NCBI GenBank assembly: GCA_012064415.1
Contig: SSNU01000069.1
Location: 1 to 64,000, forward strand
Length of the DNA: 64,000 bases
Direction of reading: 5' to 3'
Source of the DNA: Gyrodactylus bullatarudis
Taxonomy: Eukaryota; Platyhelminthes; Monogenea; Gyrodactylidea; Gyrodactylidae
The translations under genes and the position numbers were made by a program. Below are positions 1 to 9,631 of this stretch, in pieces. How positions within the stretch are numbered: position 1 is the first letter of the stretch; each line of letters starts with the position of its first letter. A model generated the notes under the pieces. It searched no databases. It saw nothing but the letters and a program-made list of their open reading frames with translations, and was not told the DNA's origin.

Positions 1-1100
1 AACATTTTGATGAGAGCTCTCGAATTTATTTAAATATATTATTAATCACAATCAATTTTTCTGATCATAGATACTCAATCTGTTCATTACCATACTATTT
101 TAATATCCATACTTTCTTGCATTTATTCTAGAACATGAAAGCATTTTAAATTTTCAAATTATCTCTTCTAGAACTTGAGATATTCATAATTAAAGTTGGA
201 AAAATACGAAATACGTATAAGGATAGGGATGACTTATCATGTCACATCCCCACCACCCTCAACTTCGCGAATTATTTTTCCTCTCTTCCCTCTAATATAC
301 CATTTTGTATACCGGATATACTACTTCTACCCTGCGGAAAGGTGTCCGGGAAAGTACAGTCCTACCAATAATTCAAATTAAAATTTTCATTAACTATTTC
401 TAGCCTTTACCATCTTATAGAGATTGAAATTTGAGTCAGAATCATATTCTAAATTGCTTAAATACCTGCCTAGGAACTGGAGTTATCATTGTTATAGTTT
501 AACGTTGTTCATACTATGTTGACTGAACATATTTCTTCTTTTCCCTGCCCGGTATATGCGATATACAAATTGGTATATTCTTCCTGTACCCTGCAGAAAG
601 GTGTCCGGGAAAGTACAATGCTACCCACTAGAACATATCAAAAGGATATAAAGGGGGTCTCAACTTTTCACTCTTACATTAGAATGTATGAAAGGGAAGA
701 GGAAAGAAGGGTGTCTATGTCGTTTGCATGAATAGAATCTAAAAACAGGAAGATTTTCAAAAAAAAATTTAAGGCAATTTGAGGCAATTTGAGTTATCTT
801 GAGGCGTTATGTAGGGAAATCACTGCATTTACATAAAAATAAATATCTGTTTTATAAATTAAAAAAAAAGTACAAATAAAATTTGTTGTTTGTAACTGAT
901 TCCTAATTTCATTGGTTAGTTGTGCAAACGTTGATAGCATAATAAGTGAAAAAGGATGCCGAAAGTGTGAGGAATAAGCGCTTTATTTCAGGCATACTTA
1001 TCAGCCTCTTACATGCCAGATATATAGTACAAAAAACAAAGAAAATTAAAAATTGATCTGATTGGCTCACTTTAGGTGTTTGGGGGCGGGGTAATCTGTA
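1..1100. repeat. Intergenic stretch with a duplicated ~75-bp segment
   Basis: No gene is supported here. Two related segments, near 300-366 and 555-627, share a core with CCCTGC, AAAGGTGTCCGGGAAAGTAC and a following CTACC, each preceded by a GTATA-rich stretch. They look like two copies of one dispersed or tandem repeat unit with a period of about 260 bp. The short open frames across them have no recognisable domain. From 760 to 1100 the sequence is AT-rich without visible structure. Confidence 0.5.
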
Positions 1101-1109
1101 TATTATCAC

Positions 1110-1610
1110 TAGGGCGACCAAAATGCCATTTTTGAGAGTGCGTCTAAAATACTTTGAAAATATTAAAAATTCATTCCTTTTTTTTATGAACCTATTAATA
1201 AGAGAAATAAGTTTGCCTTTTTTGCCTATTTCGAGGAGGCTTGTCTTTTTTAAAAGGGATTGCTTTTTCATTTTTTTCAAGGATTCTAAAAAATTTTTTA
1301 TCCTTGTTTATCTTGATCTTAGTTAAATTTTCATTGTCTGAATCTAATTTTAGGGGGGACTCGGTAAACAGCCAATAGAAATGGCTTATCCAACTCAACA
1401 TCTCATTCTATACACTTGAAAGGCTTGAAGAATGTTTCTAAAGCTTCTTTTTGGATTTTAATGAGATCTCCTCTAAGTCCGCTTTCAGCAGATATCTTAG
1501 GATGCTTCTCGTGAGGAAAATTCGATTTTATGAATTTTGCCTTTTTTTGCCTTTTTCAGAATTAAAAATTGCCTTTTCATTATAAAGTATGCCTTTTTTT
1601 GGTCGCTATA
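1110..1610. mobile_element. Non-autonomous hAT-type element (501 bp) with 8-bp TSD
   Basis: The left end begins TAGGGCGACCAAAATGCC at 1110. The reverse complement of the right end reads TATAGCGACCAAAAAAAGGC and finishes at 1610. The octamer ATTATCAC flanks both sides exactly (1102-1109 and 1611-1618), which is the 8-bp target duplication typical of hAT transposons. The interior has subterminal GCCTTTTT motifs and no transposase, so this is an internally deleted or MITE-like copy that would need a transposase in trans. Its ends resemble, but are not identical to, those of the larger hAT copy at 14221-16097 (TAGGGCGGTCAG), so the two are related families. Confidence 0.85.
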
Positions 1611-1984
1611 ATTATCACTTTGTTTTTTTGGATGTTTGGTACATTAATTGGTATTCCCACCCTAGGGTGAGAGAACCTCTGGAAACTACATGTTACCTTA
1701 AGGGTATTCTTACATCTATTATAGTTATATTACATAATATGTATACTTAATGTTCATGATTACACACAAATGAGTTCATTTTTTATAACACTATGTGAAA
1801 AGGTTTTTTTAATACAAAAAGAAAATAATCACTGTATAAGTTGATTCTGAAAATTCTTTCGATTATTGGCTTGAACTGAAATATTTTGTGATTTTATTAT
1901 TGCTTGTAATTTCTATTTCTGAATTTCTATTTCTATTCCTTGTCTCTACCCGTTGACTGTTTGTTTGTAATTCTCTGTTTCCAC

Positions 1985-2336
1985 TGTTCGTATTAGGCCA
2001 ACTAAGTCGTCAAGGTTTGACGACTTTCTTTTGTTTGCACAGAACTGGATTTTCTCTTTTGATAAAAAAGACTTCAGCAGTTTTTAGGGCGTTGACATTT
2101 CTTCCGTTTTGTCTATAAAGAATGTAAAAGTTTGAAGGGGAAGATTTTTTGTCACAGACCTTCACATAATCTGCAGTATTACCCGTGTAGAGATGTTCCT
2201 CTACTCTGTCTTCTAATCTCCTTGTTGTATATCCTATGTATTCCGCTTAACATGGGCATTTAAACTTGCATACCACATAGGATGACTTCTTATAGTCTAA
2301 CAAGTCTTTTGATTCATTGCTTAACATCTTGAATTC
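1985..2336 (-). pseudogene. Penelope-like element relic, GIY-YIG endonuclease part
   Basis: Read on the minus strand, this stretch encodes a GIY-YIG endonuclease end of a Penelope-like retroelement: a VVCKFKCPC cysteine segment, then AEYIGYTTRRLEDRVEEHL, then a tail with the spacing seen in PLE endonucleases. An in-frame TAA lies just before AEYIG, so the copy is dead. No reverse transcriptase is attached. It is cut at about 2336, where piggyBac sequence begins on the opposite strand. Confidence 0.7.
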
Positions 2337-2339
2337 ATT

Positions 2340-2995
2340 CAACAAATTCATTCAGAATTCTCAAAAACTATATGAGCCGTCAGAACAAATCACAATTGAC
2401 GAAAAGTGAAATTCAGGGGTAGATGCCCATTCAAAGTGTTTATTCCCACGAAGCCGGGTAAATACAGCATAAATATTTGGGCAGCTTGCGATGCCAAAAA
2501 CTCCTATCTGATCAATGCTGATATTTACATAGGAAAAGAAGATAGAGTTGAAACAAAACAGGGTTTACGAGTTGTGAAGCAGCTTTCTCATCCGTACCTA
2601 AATAGAGGTAGAATAATCACATGCGATAATTTCTTTACCTCAATTGAACTCTCTGATTTCCTTGTGACAAAATAAACATTAGTTGGAACCGTCCTGTTAT
2701 TCTTTCATCCAGTCTACACACTAAATTTGATGATAGCGGCTCTAAACCGGAAATAATTCAGTATTACAACTCAACAAAAGGAGAAGTGGATACACTGGAT
2801 CAACTTGTTCGCTACTATAGTTGTAAAAGAGGTACAAGGCGATGGCCACTAGCATTATTTTGGAATATTCTAGATCTGGCTGTTTATAATGCGTGTTCTT
2901 TATTGTATGAAATATACAGCATTTGTTGATACTAATGGATGCTAATATAAGCAATCTCGAAGAGTGTTTTTGAAGAGTCTGCTAACAAGAACAAA
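2340..2995 (+). pseudogene. piggyBac transposase relic
   Basis: The plus strand encodes DDE_Tnp_1_7 (piggyBac) fragments: EQITIDEK, then after a frameshift near 2405 FRGRCPFKVFIPTKPGKYS, IWAACDAKNSY and ITCDNFFTSIELS (the TTDNFFTS-like catalytic block). A stop follows, and after an internal deletion come YYNSTKGEVDTLDQL and RWPLALFWNILDLAVYNA. The N-terminus and C-terminal cysteine domain are missing and no TTAA-bounded ends were found. The copy is an inactive fragment. Confidence 0.85.
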
Positions 2996-3380
2996 CAAAC
3001 GGGTTCTCATCTTCAAGGCTTTTCAAGAAATTATTTGCAAACCTTTTGACATCCTCGTCGTCGTCATTTCCAGAACATGAGCTGTAGATTTAATCAATTG
3101 GTAATTTATATAAATCCGATCGAGCGTTGTTTTATTTTATGAAGAAATTTCTTCCGTGACATTTCTCGCGATTTCAAATAAAGTGAATAATTCGATCAGT
3201 CTAGTATTTCAATAATCTCTCAATCATGTTTTTCCCGCGAGTTAACTTCAAAGATCTCAAGAAATTTATTTTCTTTCCAAACTCCTAAAACAGAGTCATC
3301 GATGTATGACGCAAAGATAGGCTAACAAACAGATGTTGAATAATTTTAGAAGTATATAAGAATAAGAAGATTAATAATAA

Positions 3381-3900
3381 TTAAACTGTATTAATCATGT
3401 CTAAACGAGTAATTATAGACACCTTAAAGCAATTTGTAATGGTTGCTTTAGAAACTGATTCAAATGCTCGCTGGATCATATTATAAGCACCTCTTACATT
3501 TGGAACGTATGTTTTACTCCTAATGTCTTTAACATTGGATTTAAAGCTCCAAATAATGCCTTGATCCAAGGGTTGGCGGACTGAGGTTGCATTTGGAGGC
3601 AGGAAGAGGAGCCTTATGTTAGGAGGTGAATTAGGAACTCGATGAAACGCTACATCCAAAAGTAGAAGAATATTTCTCCCAGGAAAAGCGTTTCCAGCTA
3701 TTCTTGAAAGAGTCCTGCATTGTTCCATGCTGTTGAGTTGCCTCTGTAGTGTTCAGGAATCTGATTGTTGAAACGTCTAGGTTTCTTAGTGTCCTTAAAA
3801 TTTATAGTTTAAGTTTGATAAAATAAAAATTTTAATGAAATTCACCTATTACAAGTGGAGGATATGTCTCCCACCATGAAATTTTCTAATTTTTGAAATT
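3381..3900 (-). pseudogene. Tigger/pogo transposase relic (C-terminal half)
   Basis: The minus strand encodes a DDE_1 transposase C-terminus: a KKPRRF block, an ILLLLDVAFHRVPN block around the second catalytic aspartate, RLLFLPPNATSVRQPLDQG carrying the third aspartate, and an FKSNV...MIQRAFESVSK tail. A putative intron interrupts the frame at the same place (after VIG) as in the intact Tigger copy at 9632-12279, so they belong to one family. A frameshift near 3725 and loss of the residue after LLLD make this copy inactive. No TIR was found. Confidence 0.8.
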
Positions 3901-3904
3901 TCGA

Positions 3905-5110
3905 AAAACACCTTAAACTGATGCAATTTAATAAAAAGAACATGAGGGTTTTGAGTTGTATAGCAGATCTTATTAGGATTTGCTGTACAGATGTTCCTCT
4001 ATCTTTTCAGAACAAAGTCTTCATACAGAAAGATGGAATAGCCATGGGTTCACCTCTTAGTCCTCTATTAGCAGATATCTTTCTAGGTTGGTTAGAACTT
4101 AATAAAATGTCAGATACTATCAATTCTTTCACTGATGTTTACATCAGATATGTCGATGACACTTATTTTGATGAAGCCCAATCAGCAGATGACTTTCTCC
4201 TAAAGATGAACACGTTTCATCCAAATATTAAATTTACTATGGAAAACGAATCTAATGGTGCTTTGAGTTTTAGATGTTAAGCTAACCAGAAGAAAGGATG
4301 GATCAATCCTGAGAAATATTTTCAAGAAGACTGATAATGGGAAATATCTTCATTATGCCAGTTTCAGTCCTATATCGCATAAAGTTGGCTTAGTGATTGG
4401 TCTAGGAAAAAGGATAAGAAGAATAGCAAGTCCGGAGGAATGGCAGGATGAAATAGAGAATTTGAAGTTATGTTTAATGGAAAATGGTTATCCAAAGAAA
4501 TTTGTAGACAAATTCATCAATATTTCAGAGAAAAGGGATGAAGATGTCAATACAGATGAAATGGAAAAAACAAAAATTTTCATGAGACTCAACTTTTAAG
4601 GCGACGGTTTTAGACATTAGAAGAAGACTCAACAATCTCATTAATGAGTCATTAATCAACATTACAATAATATATATAAAATTGTATTTAAAACTCAGAC
4701 TGTTTTGTTCGATTCATAAAGATTTACTCAAACCGGAGGAGAAGACTACTAATCTATAAATTCTAATGTGGTGCTTCTTACATAGGTAGAACAATTAGCA
4801 AGCTGTCTACAAGATCAAGTGACACTGCGGGAACTAGACATATCAAACAGGAGAAACATGCTGCTTCAGTTTCGAATTTTCCCATTCTGTACAAAAACCC
4901 TGGAGATGACAGCATAGATGTATGGGTCAAAGAGAGGTTCTTAATCAATCTATACAAACCCAATCTGTGTTCAAAAAAACTATTCTAATGACCTTCAACT
5001 ACCTTGGCCTATGTGAGCTTTTTCTCTTTTCTCTCCACTGTTGCTATTTATTGGAGAGTTTTGGTGTTTTTTCAGCTTACATTTATCCTAATTTTCTTAA
5101 ACTTTTACTA
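3905..5110 (+). pseudogene. Penelope-like element relic (RT + GIY-YIG)
   Basis: The plus strand carries a PLE reverse transcriptase: DGIAMGSPLSPLLADIFL (motif 4 region), then RYVDDTYF with the catalytic YxDD-type aspartates. After a frameshift near 4278 comes the RT C-terminal YLHYASFSPISHKVGLVIG segment. Further downstream is a GIY-YIG domain, CGASYIGRTISKLSTRSS, ending near PNLCSKK. Stops and shifts break the reading. The 3' tail (4990-5100, with TATTTATTGGAGAGTTT) recurs at 47100-47160, showing two copies of one PLE family. Confidence 0.8.
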
Positions 5111-5187
5111 TTTCTTTCATTATTTGTAAATTATTATCTTTAATGAATCTTTTAACTTATATCATTTTTATTAGTTAAATATTCACG

Positions 5188-6365
5188 TATACTTATTCTT
5201 ATTGAGATGCTCATGTATTCTAATCGCAAGTCTTCTTTTGGTCCGTCCAATGTATTTAGCACCACAAGTAGCTTCGAAGCAGTAAATGAGATTTGATTGT
5301 TCTTTTGGTTCTAGCCTGTCTTTAAGTTGAAATTTGATCAAACTTGTTGTTTTGAATACAACCTTCAATTGTATGCCATTATAATTTTCATTTACAAGTG
5401 TGTTCAGCTTTCTTCTTAAGCTTTTGAAATGTAGATACTTTCCCGTATCTGAATTCTTTTTGTGTATATTTCTCCGGAGAGTACCATCAGGTTTTGTCCG
5501 AAAAGTTACAAATCAGGTTTAATCATCGGTCTAATCAAGAGAACCAAGAGAATCGTCAGTGAGGTACTAAATGAGATAAACCGAATAAGAAAGACTGAAG
5601 GAAAATGGATATCCAGATAACTTTGTTCGAAAATACATTGAGAAGGCTTTAGAAGAAGAAGCTAACCAACAAGAGACTCAAAATGAACAGAGAGAATCGA
5701 ATGTCCAAATTCATGTCAGACTAACATTCAAGGGAGATGGACATAGCCATGACATAAGAAGAAAGCTGAACACACTTGTAAATGAAAATTATAATGGCAT
5801 ACAATTGAAGGTTGTATTCAAAACAACAAGTTGAATCAAATTTCAACTTAAAGACAGGCTAGAACCAAAAGAACAATCAAATCTCATTTACTGCTTCGAA
5901 GCTACTTGTGGTGCTAAATACATTGGACGGACCAAAAGAAGACTTGCGATTAGAATACATGAGCATCTCAATAAGAATAGTTCTTCAATCAAAAAACATT
6001 TGAATAGATGCGGTTGTGAGGCAAATGAAGAAAATTTCAAAATTTTATTTAAATGCCCAAACGACAATCTAACAGAACTTAAAATAAGAGAAAAGTTCTT
6101 CATAATGGGAGAGGACCCTAACCTGTGTATCCAAAAGAATCACCTTAATGACTTGCAGTTACCTTGGCCCAATTGATTTTTAATTTTTCTTCTCTATACT
6201 TAAACAAATCAAGAATGGAGAAGTTTTTTGGTTTTTCATCAATTGGAAGTTTTGTAAATGGATTTTACTATTTTTTATTAACTATTTATTCATTAATAAC
6301 TTTGTAAATATTATTTAATCAAACCAGGATTAGAGATTGATAAGACCTGGCGAAATATATATTTC
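5188..6365 (+). mobile_element. Head-to-head inverted Penelope-like element relic
   Basis: Two PLE pieces are joined in opposite orientation at about 5495. The minus-strand piece (5495 down to 5188) encodes an RT C-terminal segment (DGTLRRNIHKKNSDTGKYLH) fused to the linker and first half of a GIY-YIG domain (KYIGRTKRRLAIRIHEH). The plus-strand piece (5496-6180) begins exactly where that RT segment would continue (SYKSGLIIGLIKRTKRI). It then repeats the same linker and GIY-YIG region and runs to the normal 3' end (NLCIQK). About 240 bp (5188-5430 and 5748-5988) are therefore present as an inverted repeat. Stops and shifts abound. Such inversions are characteristic of PLE insertion. Confidence 0.8.
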
Positions 6366-6372
6366 TCTTATA
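6325..6372 (+). ncRNA. Degenerate hammerhead-like motif in a PLE tail
   Basis: In the 3' tail of the inverted PLE relic the sequence TTGATAAGACCTGGCGAAA resembles the core of the better hammerhead at 53639-53680 (CTGAAGAGACCCGGCGAAA). An AGAGA upstream could pair with TCTCT downstream as stem I. The first core base is T instead of C and the region before the expected cleavage site does not fit. It is probably a decayed ribozyme. Confidence 0.4.
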
Positions 6373-6412
6373 AAATTCTTTTTATAAATTAACAAATGTA
6401 TATCATTTTTAA

Positions 6413-8630
6413 CCCTAGAGGTACCAACAGGGTCAAAATGACCCTTTTGAGTTTTCAAATGAGGATAATTATGGAAATAAAAATATTTAGAAAATGAAAT
6501 TCGATGAATGCCTTCATTACGTTCACCTCTTACTATCTATGTTATTTGAATTATGTATAATGAATAATTTTTTGATAGAGGGGTCTGTTTACTCTATCTT
6601 CCCAAACAGGAACACCTATGTTAAATTATACAAAATGAATAAGCAGATTCTATTTCAGATGGTATGAGTTTTGTGTTTTTTCTAATGAGTTTTTCAGATC
6701 AATGCTATTTCATTGGTTCCTCTCAAAGTAACATTTGATATTTATAGGATAACCATTAACTTTATTTTTTCAATATGGGTGATAGTGATCTTGAATATTT
6801 CCCTTCTGAAGATTACACATCTGATGGTTCTTCATATCTGAACAATGAGACGGATATTAGTCTATCAGACTCCTTACCATCTACCCTTTCATCTCTGTCA
6901 AGTGACTCTGAGAATGACGAATTCAAAAAACGAATCGGGCAAAAAACGAACCAATAAAAGAACTTTGTAACGACTCCCATGGTAGAAGAATATGTCCAGA
7001 AATAGGTTGCAGCAAATATCAAGACATTTTAGATTTGATAATCCGCAAACACGTAAAAAGAATGCTAACGCAGATTAGAGCCTATAAAAGAAATTAGGAA
7101 CAGATGGACAGAAGATCTTCCTATTTTTTACAACTCAAATGGATGTATCACTGTTGACGAAAGAATGGCTCCATTCTGAGGCAGATCCAAATTTCGTAAA
7201 TACATTCACAATAAGCCTTCAAAATATGGTCTCAAAATATGGATAGCAGCAGACGCTAAAACAAATTATATCTTCAATGCAATGGTTTATACTGGAAAAG
7301 GAGAAGAGAGAGCAAAAAGCGTAGGAGAAAAAGTTGTCCTTGATCTTATTGAAAAACTCAATATCAAGGGAAATAACATCACAACTGATAATTTTTTCAC
7401 ATCTTTCGTAGAAAAATTGGCCGCTAAAAAAATTACCTTAGTTGGGACCATTAGGAAAAATGAAGCTGAAATCCCTCCAGTGATCTCTCAAAACTCCACT
7501 CCAAAATACGCTTTCAGAGATGGAATGACTCTATTATCATGTTCCCAAAAAAGATCTGGAACGTAATTCTCCTCAGCTCTATGCACTTGGATAAAAATGA
7601 AAATCACGAAATAAAACCTGAAATCATTGAATATTATAACAAAACAACGGGAGGAGTGGACAATGCAGATAAAATGATCGCCTCTTACTTGCCAGAGAAA
7701 AACTAATAGATGGCCTGTTGTTTTATTTTGTAATATTCTAGATATTTCGGCACTAAATTCGTTCATACTATACAGAGAGATTGACGAAGATTTCGCCTCA
7801 AAAAGCAAGCGTAGAACATTTCTTCACCAACTTATCAACGAGATCTGGGAAAAATATGATAAAAAAACTGATTTGATTAATCAGTCAAATGTGTTTAAAT
7901 CCTTCCACTTCAGATAAGAATAAAATTGATGCCCAACAACAACGATAACTCCGCATCAGCAGAGGAACAACTCACCAATGATGACCAAGCCCCTCACCCC
8001 CTGACCAATCCCAGATCAACATCAAGCCCAGCCCAAAACGACAATAAGACAACTTTGGTGCCCAACAACAACAATAACTCCGCATCAGCAGAGGAACAAC
8101 TCACCAATGATGTCCCAGCAACACAATACAAGAAAAGGTACTACTCCCAGCCCTTGGAGACAAAAGGATCCTCAAACCCCGCCCGGGGTCCAGAGGAATA
8201 GAAACATACTTCAAAAAGGTATAGAAAGGTGAACACCAACAATCAAAAAGTCTACCCGACTACCCCCTCCACCCTCCATCCAAGTTACAAATCAAAACCC
8301 AGAATCTATTTTCGTTTTCTTCCTACAAAATGCAGGACATTAGTCAGCAATATGATAATATATTCGCGGAAATCAGGAATCTCAAGCAAGTCAAGAATAA
8401 AAGGGTTCGATGTACAAATTGCCCATATGCCAAGGATCGTAAAACTTCAAAAAAATGTATCAAGTGCAAAAAGCGATTCGTAATGAACATACATTATTTC
8501 TGTAACAAAATTGCTTATAAAAATATACATATATATATGAAAAATTAAATTTTATATCTTTATTTCTAATACAGGGTCAAAAAGACCCTCTTGGGAGCAT
8601 ATGTAATCTTTTTTCATGGTACTTCTAGGG
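6413..8630 (+). mobile_element. Full-length piggyBac element bounded by TTAA
   Basis: The element starts CCCTAGAGGTACC after TTAA (6409-6412). It ends with GGTACTTCTAGGG before TTAA (8631-8634), giving 13-bp inverted ends that differ at one position and the TTAA duplication diagnostic of piggyBac. Just inside each end lies a short palindrome, GGGTCAAAATGACCC on the left and GGGTCAAAAAGACCC on the right. It is 2218 bp long and carries one broken transposase gene on the plus strand. Confidence 0.93.
6775..8548 (+). pseudogene. piggyBac transposase, broken
   Basis: The reading starts with an acidic, serine-rich N-terminus (MGDSDLEYFPSEDY). It continues with a DDE_Tnp_1_7 core: ITVDERMAPF, a stop in place of the conserved Arg, KYGLKIWIAADAKTNY, NITTDNFFTS and ITLVGTIRKN. 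Further blocks in shifted frames are EYYNKTTGGVDNADKM and NRWPVVLFCNILDISALNS. It ends in a cysteine-rich domain, CTNCPYAKDRKTSKKCIKC, typical of piggyBac C-termini. At least one nonsense codon near 7180 and frameshifts near 7545 and 7695 inactivate it. A 54-bp unit encoding NNNSASAEEQLTND in one frame is duplicated at 7930-7983 and 8059-8112 in the C-terminal linker. Confidence 0.88.
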
Positions 8631-8649
8631 TTAAAGCAATGCCACCGAT

Positions 8650-9245
8650 GATGCTTTAAGAAATACGTATATGGTTTTAAATATATCTCTTTCTTACATA
8701 TTTCCAAATTATGAATTTAAGTGGATACTCGGACGTTTTTGAAAAACAACGTGAATTACTCATAACTTTATAGTTGTCTCATTCATATTGCGGTTTTGGA
8801 AAGTTACTTCATCAGCAAATATAATTTTCCAAAACGACTCAGGATGATTCAAATAAAGATTAGAAAAGCTCATTCTGTCTTGAATATTCTTCTTGGAAAG
8901 GATTTGTCTTATCAATCCATTAACAAGATAAAAACCAACTTTTCGGGCTTTGCTTGAATAATTTAATCATTAATCTTACTAAAAATGTTTTGTATATCAC
9001 TTCTGGATAAAGGACTGATGAATTTCTTTTATCGTATTGTAATGATACCTATTAAGCATCATACCTAAGCGAACTTTTTGTCTGAGAGAAAATAGGCTTT
9101 CTTCCACTTGATTTGAATCCTCCTCTAACTGCTCCAGCCAAGACTTTCTGAATGGTTCTAATCGATTGATTAAAACTGTCGGCAATAATTTCCATATTAA
9201 CGCCTCTCTCATGAAATTTTCCAATATTATCATGCTGTTTAGCAG
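8650..9245 (-). pseudogene. Tc1-like transposase relic
   Basis: On the minus strand the first part reads as a helix-turn-helix segment, IGKFHERGVNMEIIADSFNQ followed by SIRTIQKVL and GRKPIFS, as in Tc1/mariner DNA-binding domains. Past a gap follows FWKIIFADEVTFQNRN, matching the block around the first catalytic aspartate. No second or third catalytic block or terminal repeats were found and the frame is broken, so this is an old fragment. Confidence 0.7.
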
Positions 9246-9319
9246 TTAACCAAGGCGTTTATTTTATTTACTAATAAATTTATTTTTCAAAGTTGTTGAG
9301 ATTAACAAAAACTAATTAA

Positions 9320-9629
9320 CCCTAGAACGGCATATTATGAAAATCGCATTTTCTGTAAATGGGGGTTTTTGGAACCCCTTGTTGAAAAAATACCAAAAAT
9401 CGAGTTAAATAGTGATTTATTTGGAACATTGGAAGCACAAGTTAATACAATGCTCATTACAGATATTTTTTCCACCAATTCGAAAACACTTTCATTTTTG
9501 AATCTTTTTTTCTATCACAATAGTTGCATCTAGCTCTTTTGGACCATATGTAATTCTATCTTCAAGAGTTTCTCGTTTCCTGTAGTCGATCAAACTTTTA
9601 CAAATTTCATATATAAAGTCTCTTCTAGT
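9320..9629 (-). pseudogene. piggyBac relic, end and C-terminal cysteine domain
   Basis: The element end CCCTAGAACGGC sits directly after TTAA (9316-9319), with a GGGGTTTTTGGAACCCC palindrome just inside, the same layout as the piggyBac at 6413. On the minus strand, between 9629 and 9430, it encodes a transposase tail: TRRDFIYEICKSLIDYRKR, then in shifted frames RARCNYCDRKKDSK and ICNEHCINLCFQC. It is the interrupted continuation of the piece at 12282-12440. A Tigger element was inserted between them. Confidence 0.85.
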
Positions 9630-9631
9630 TA

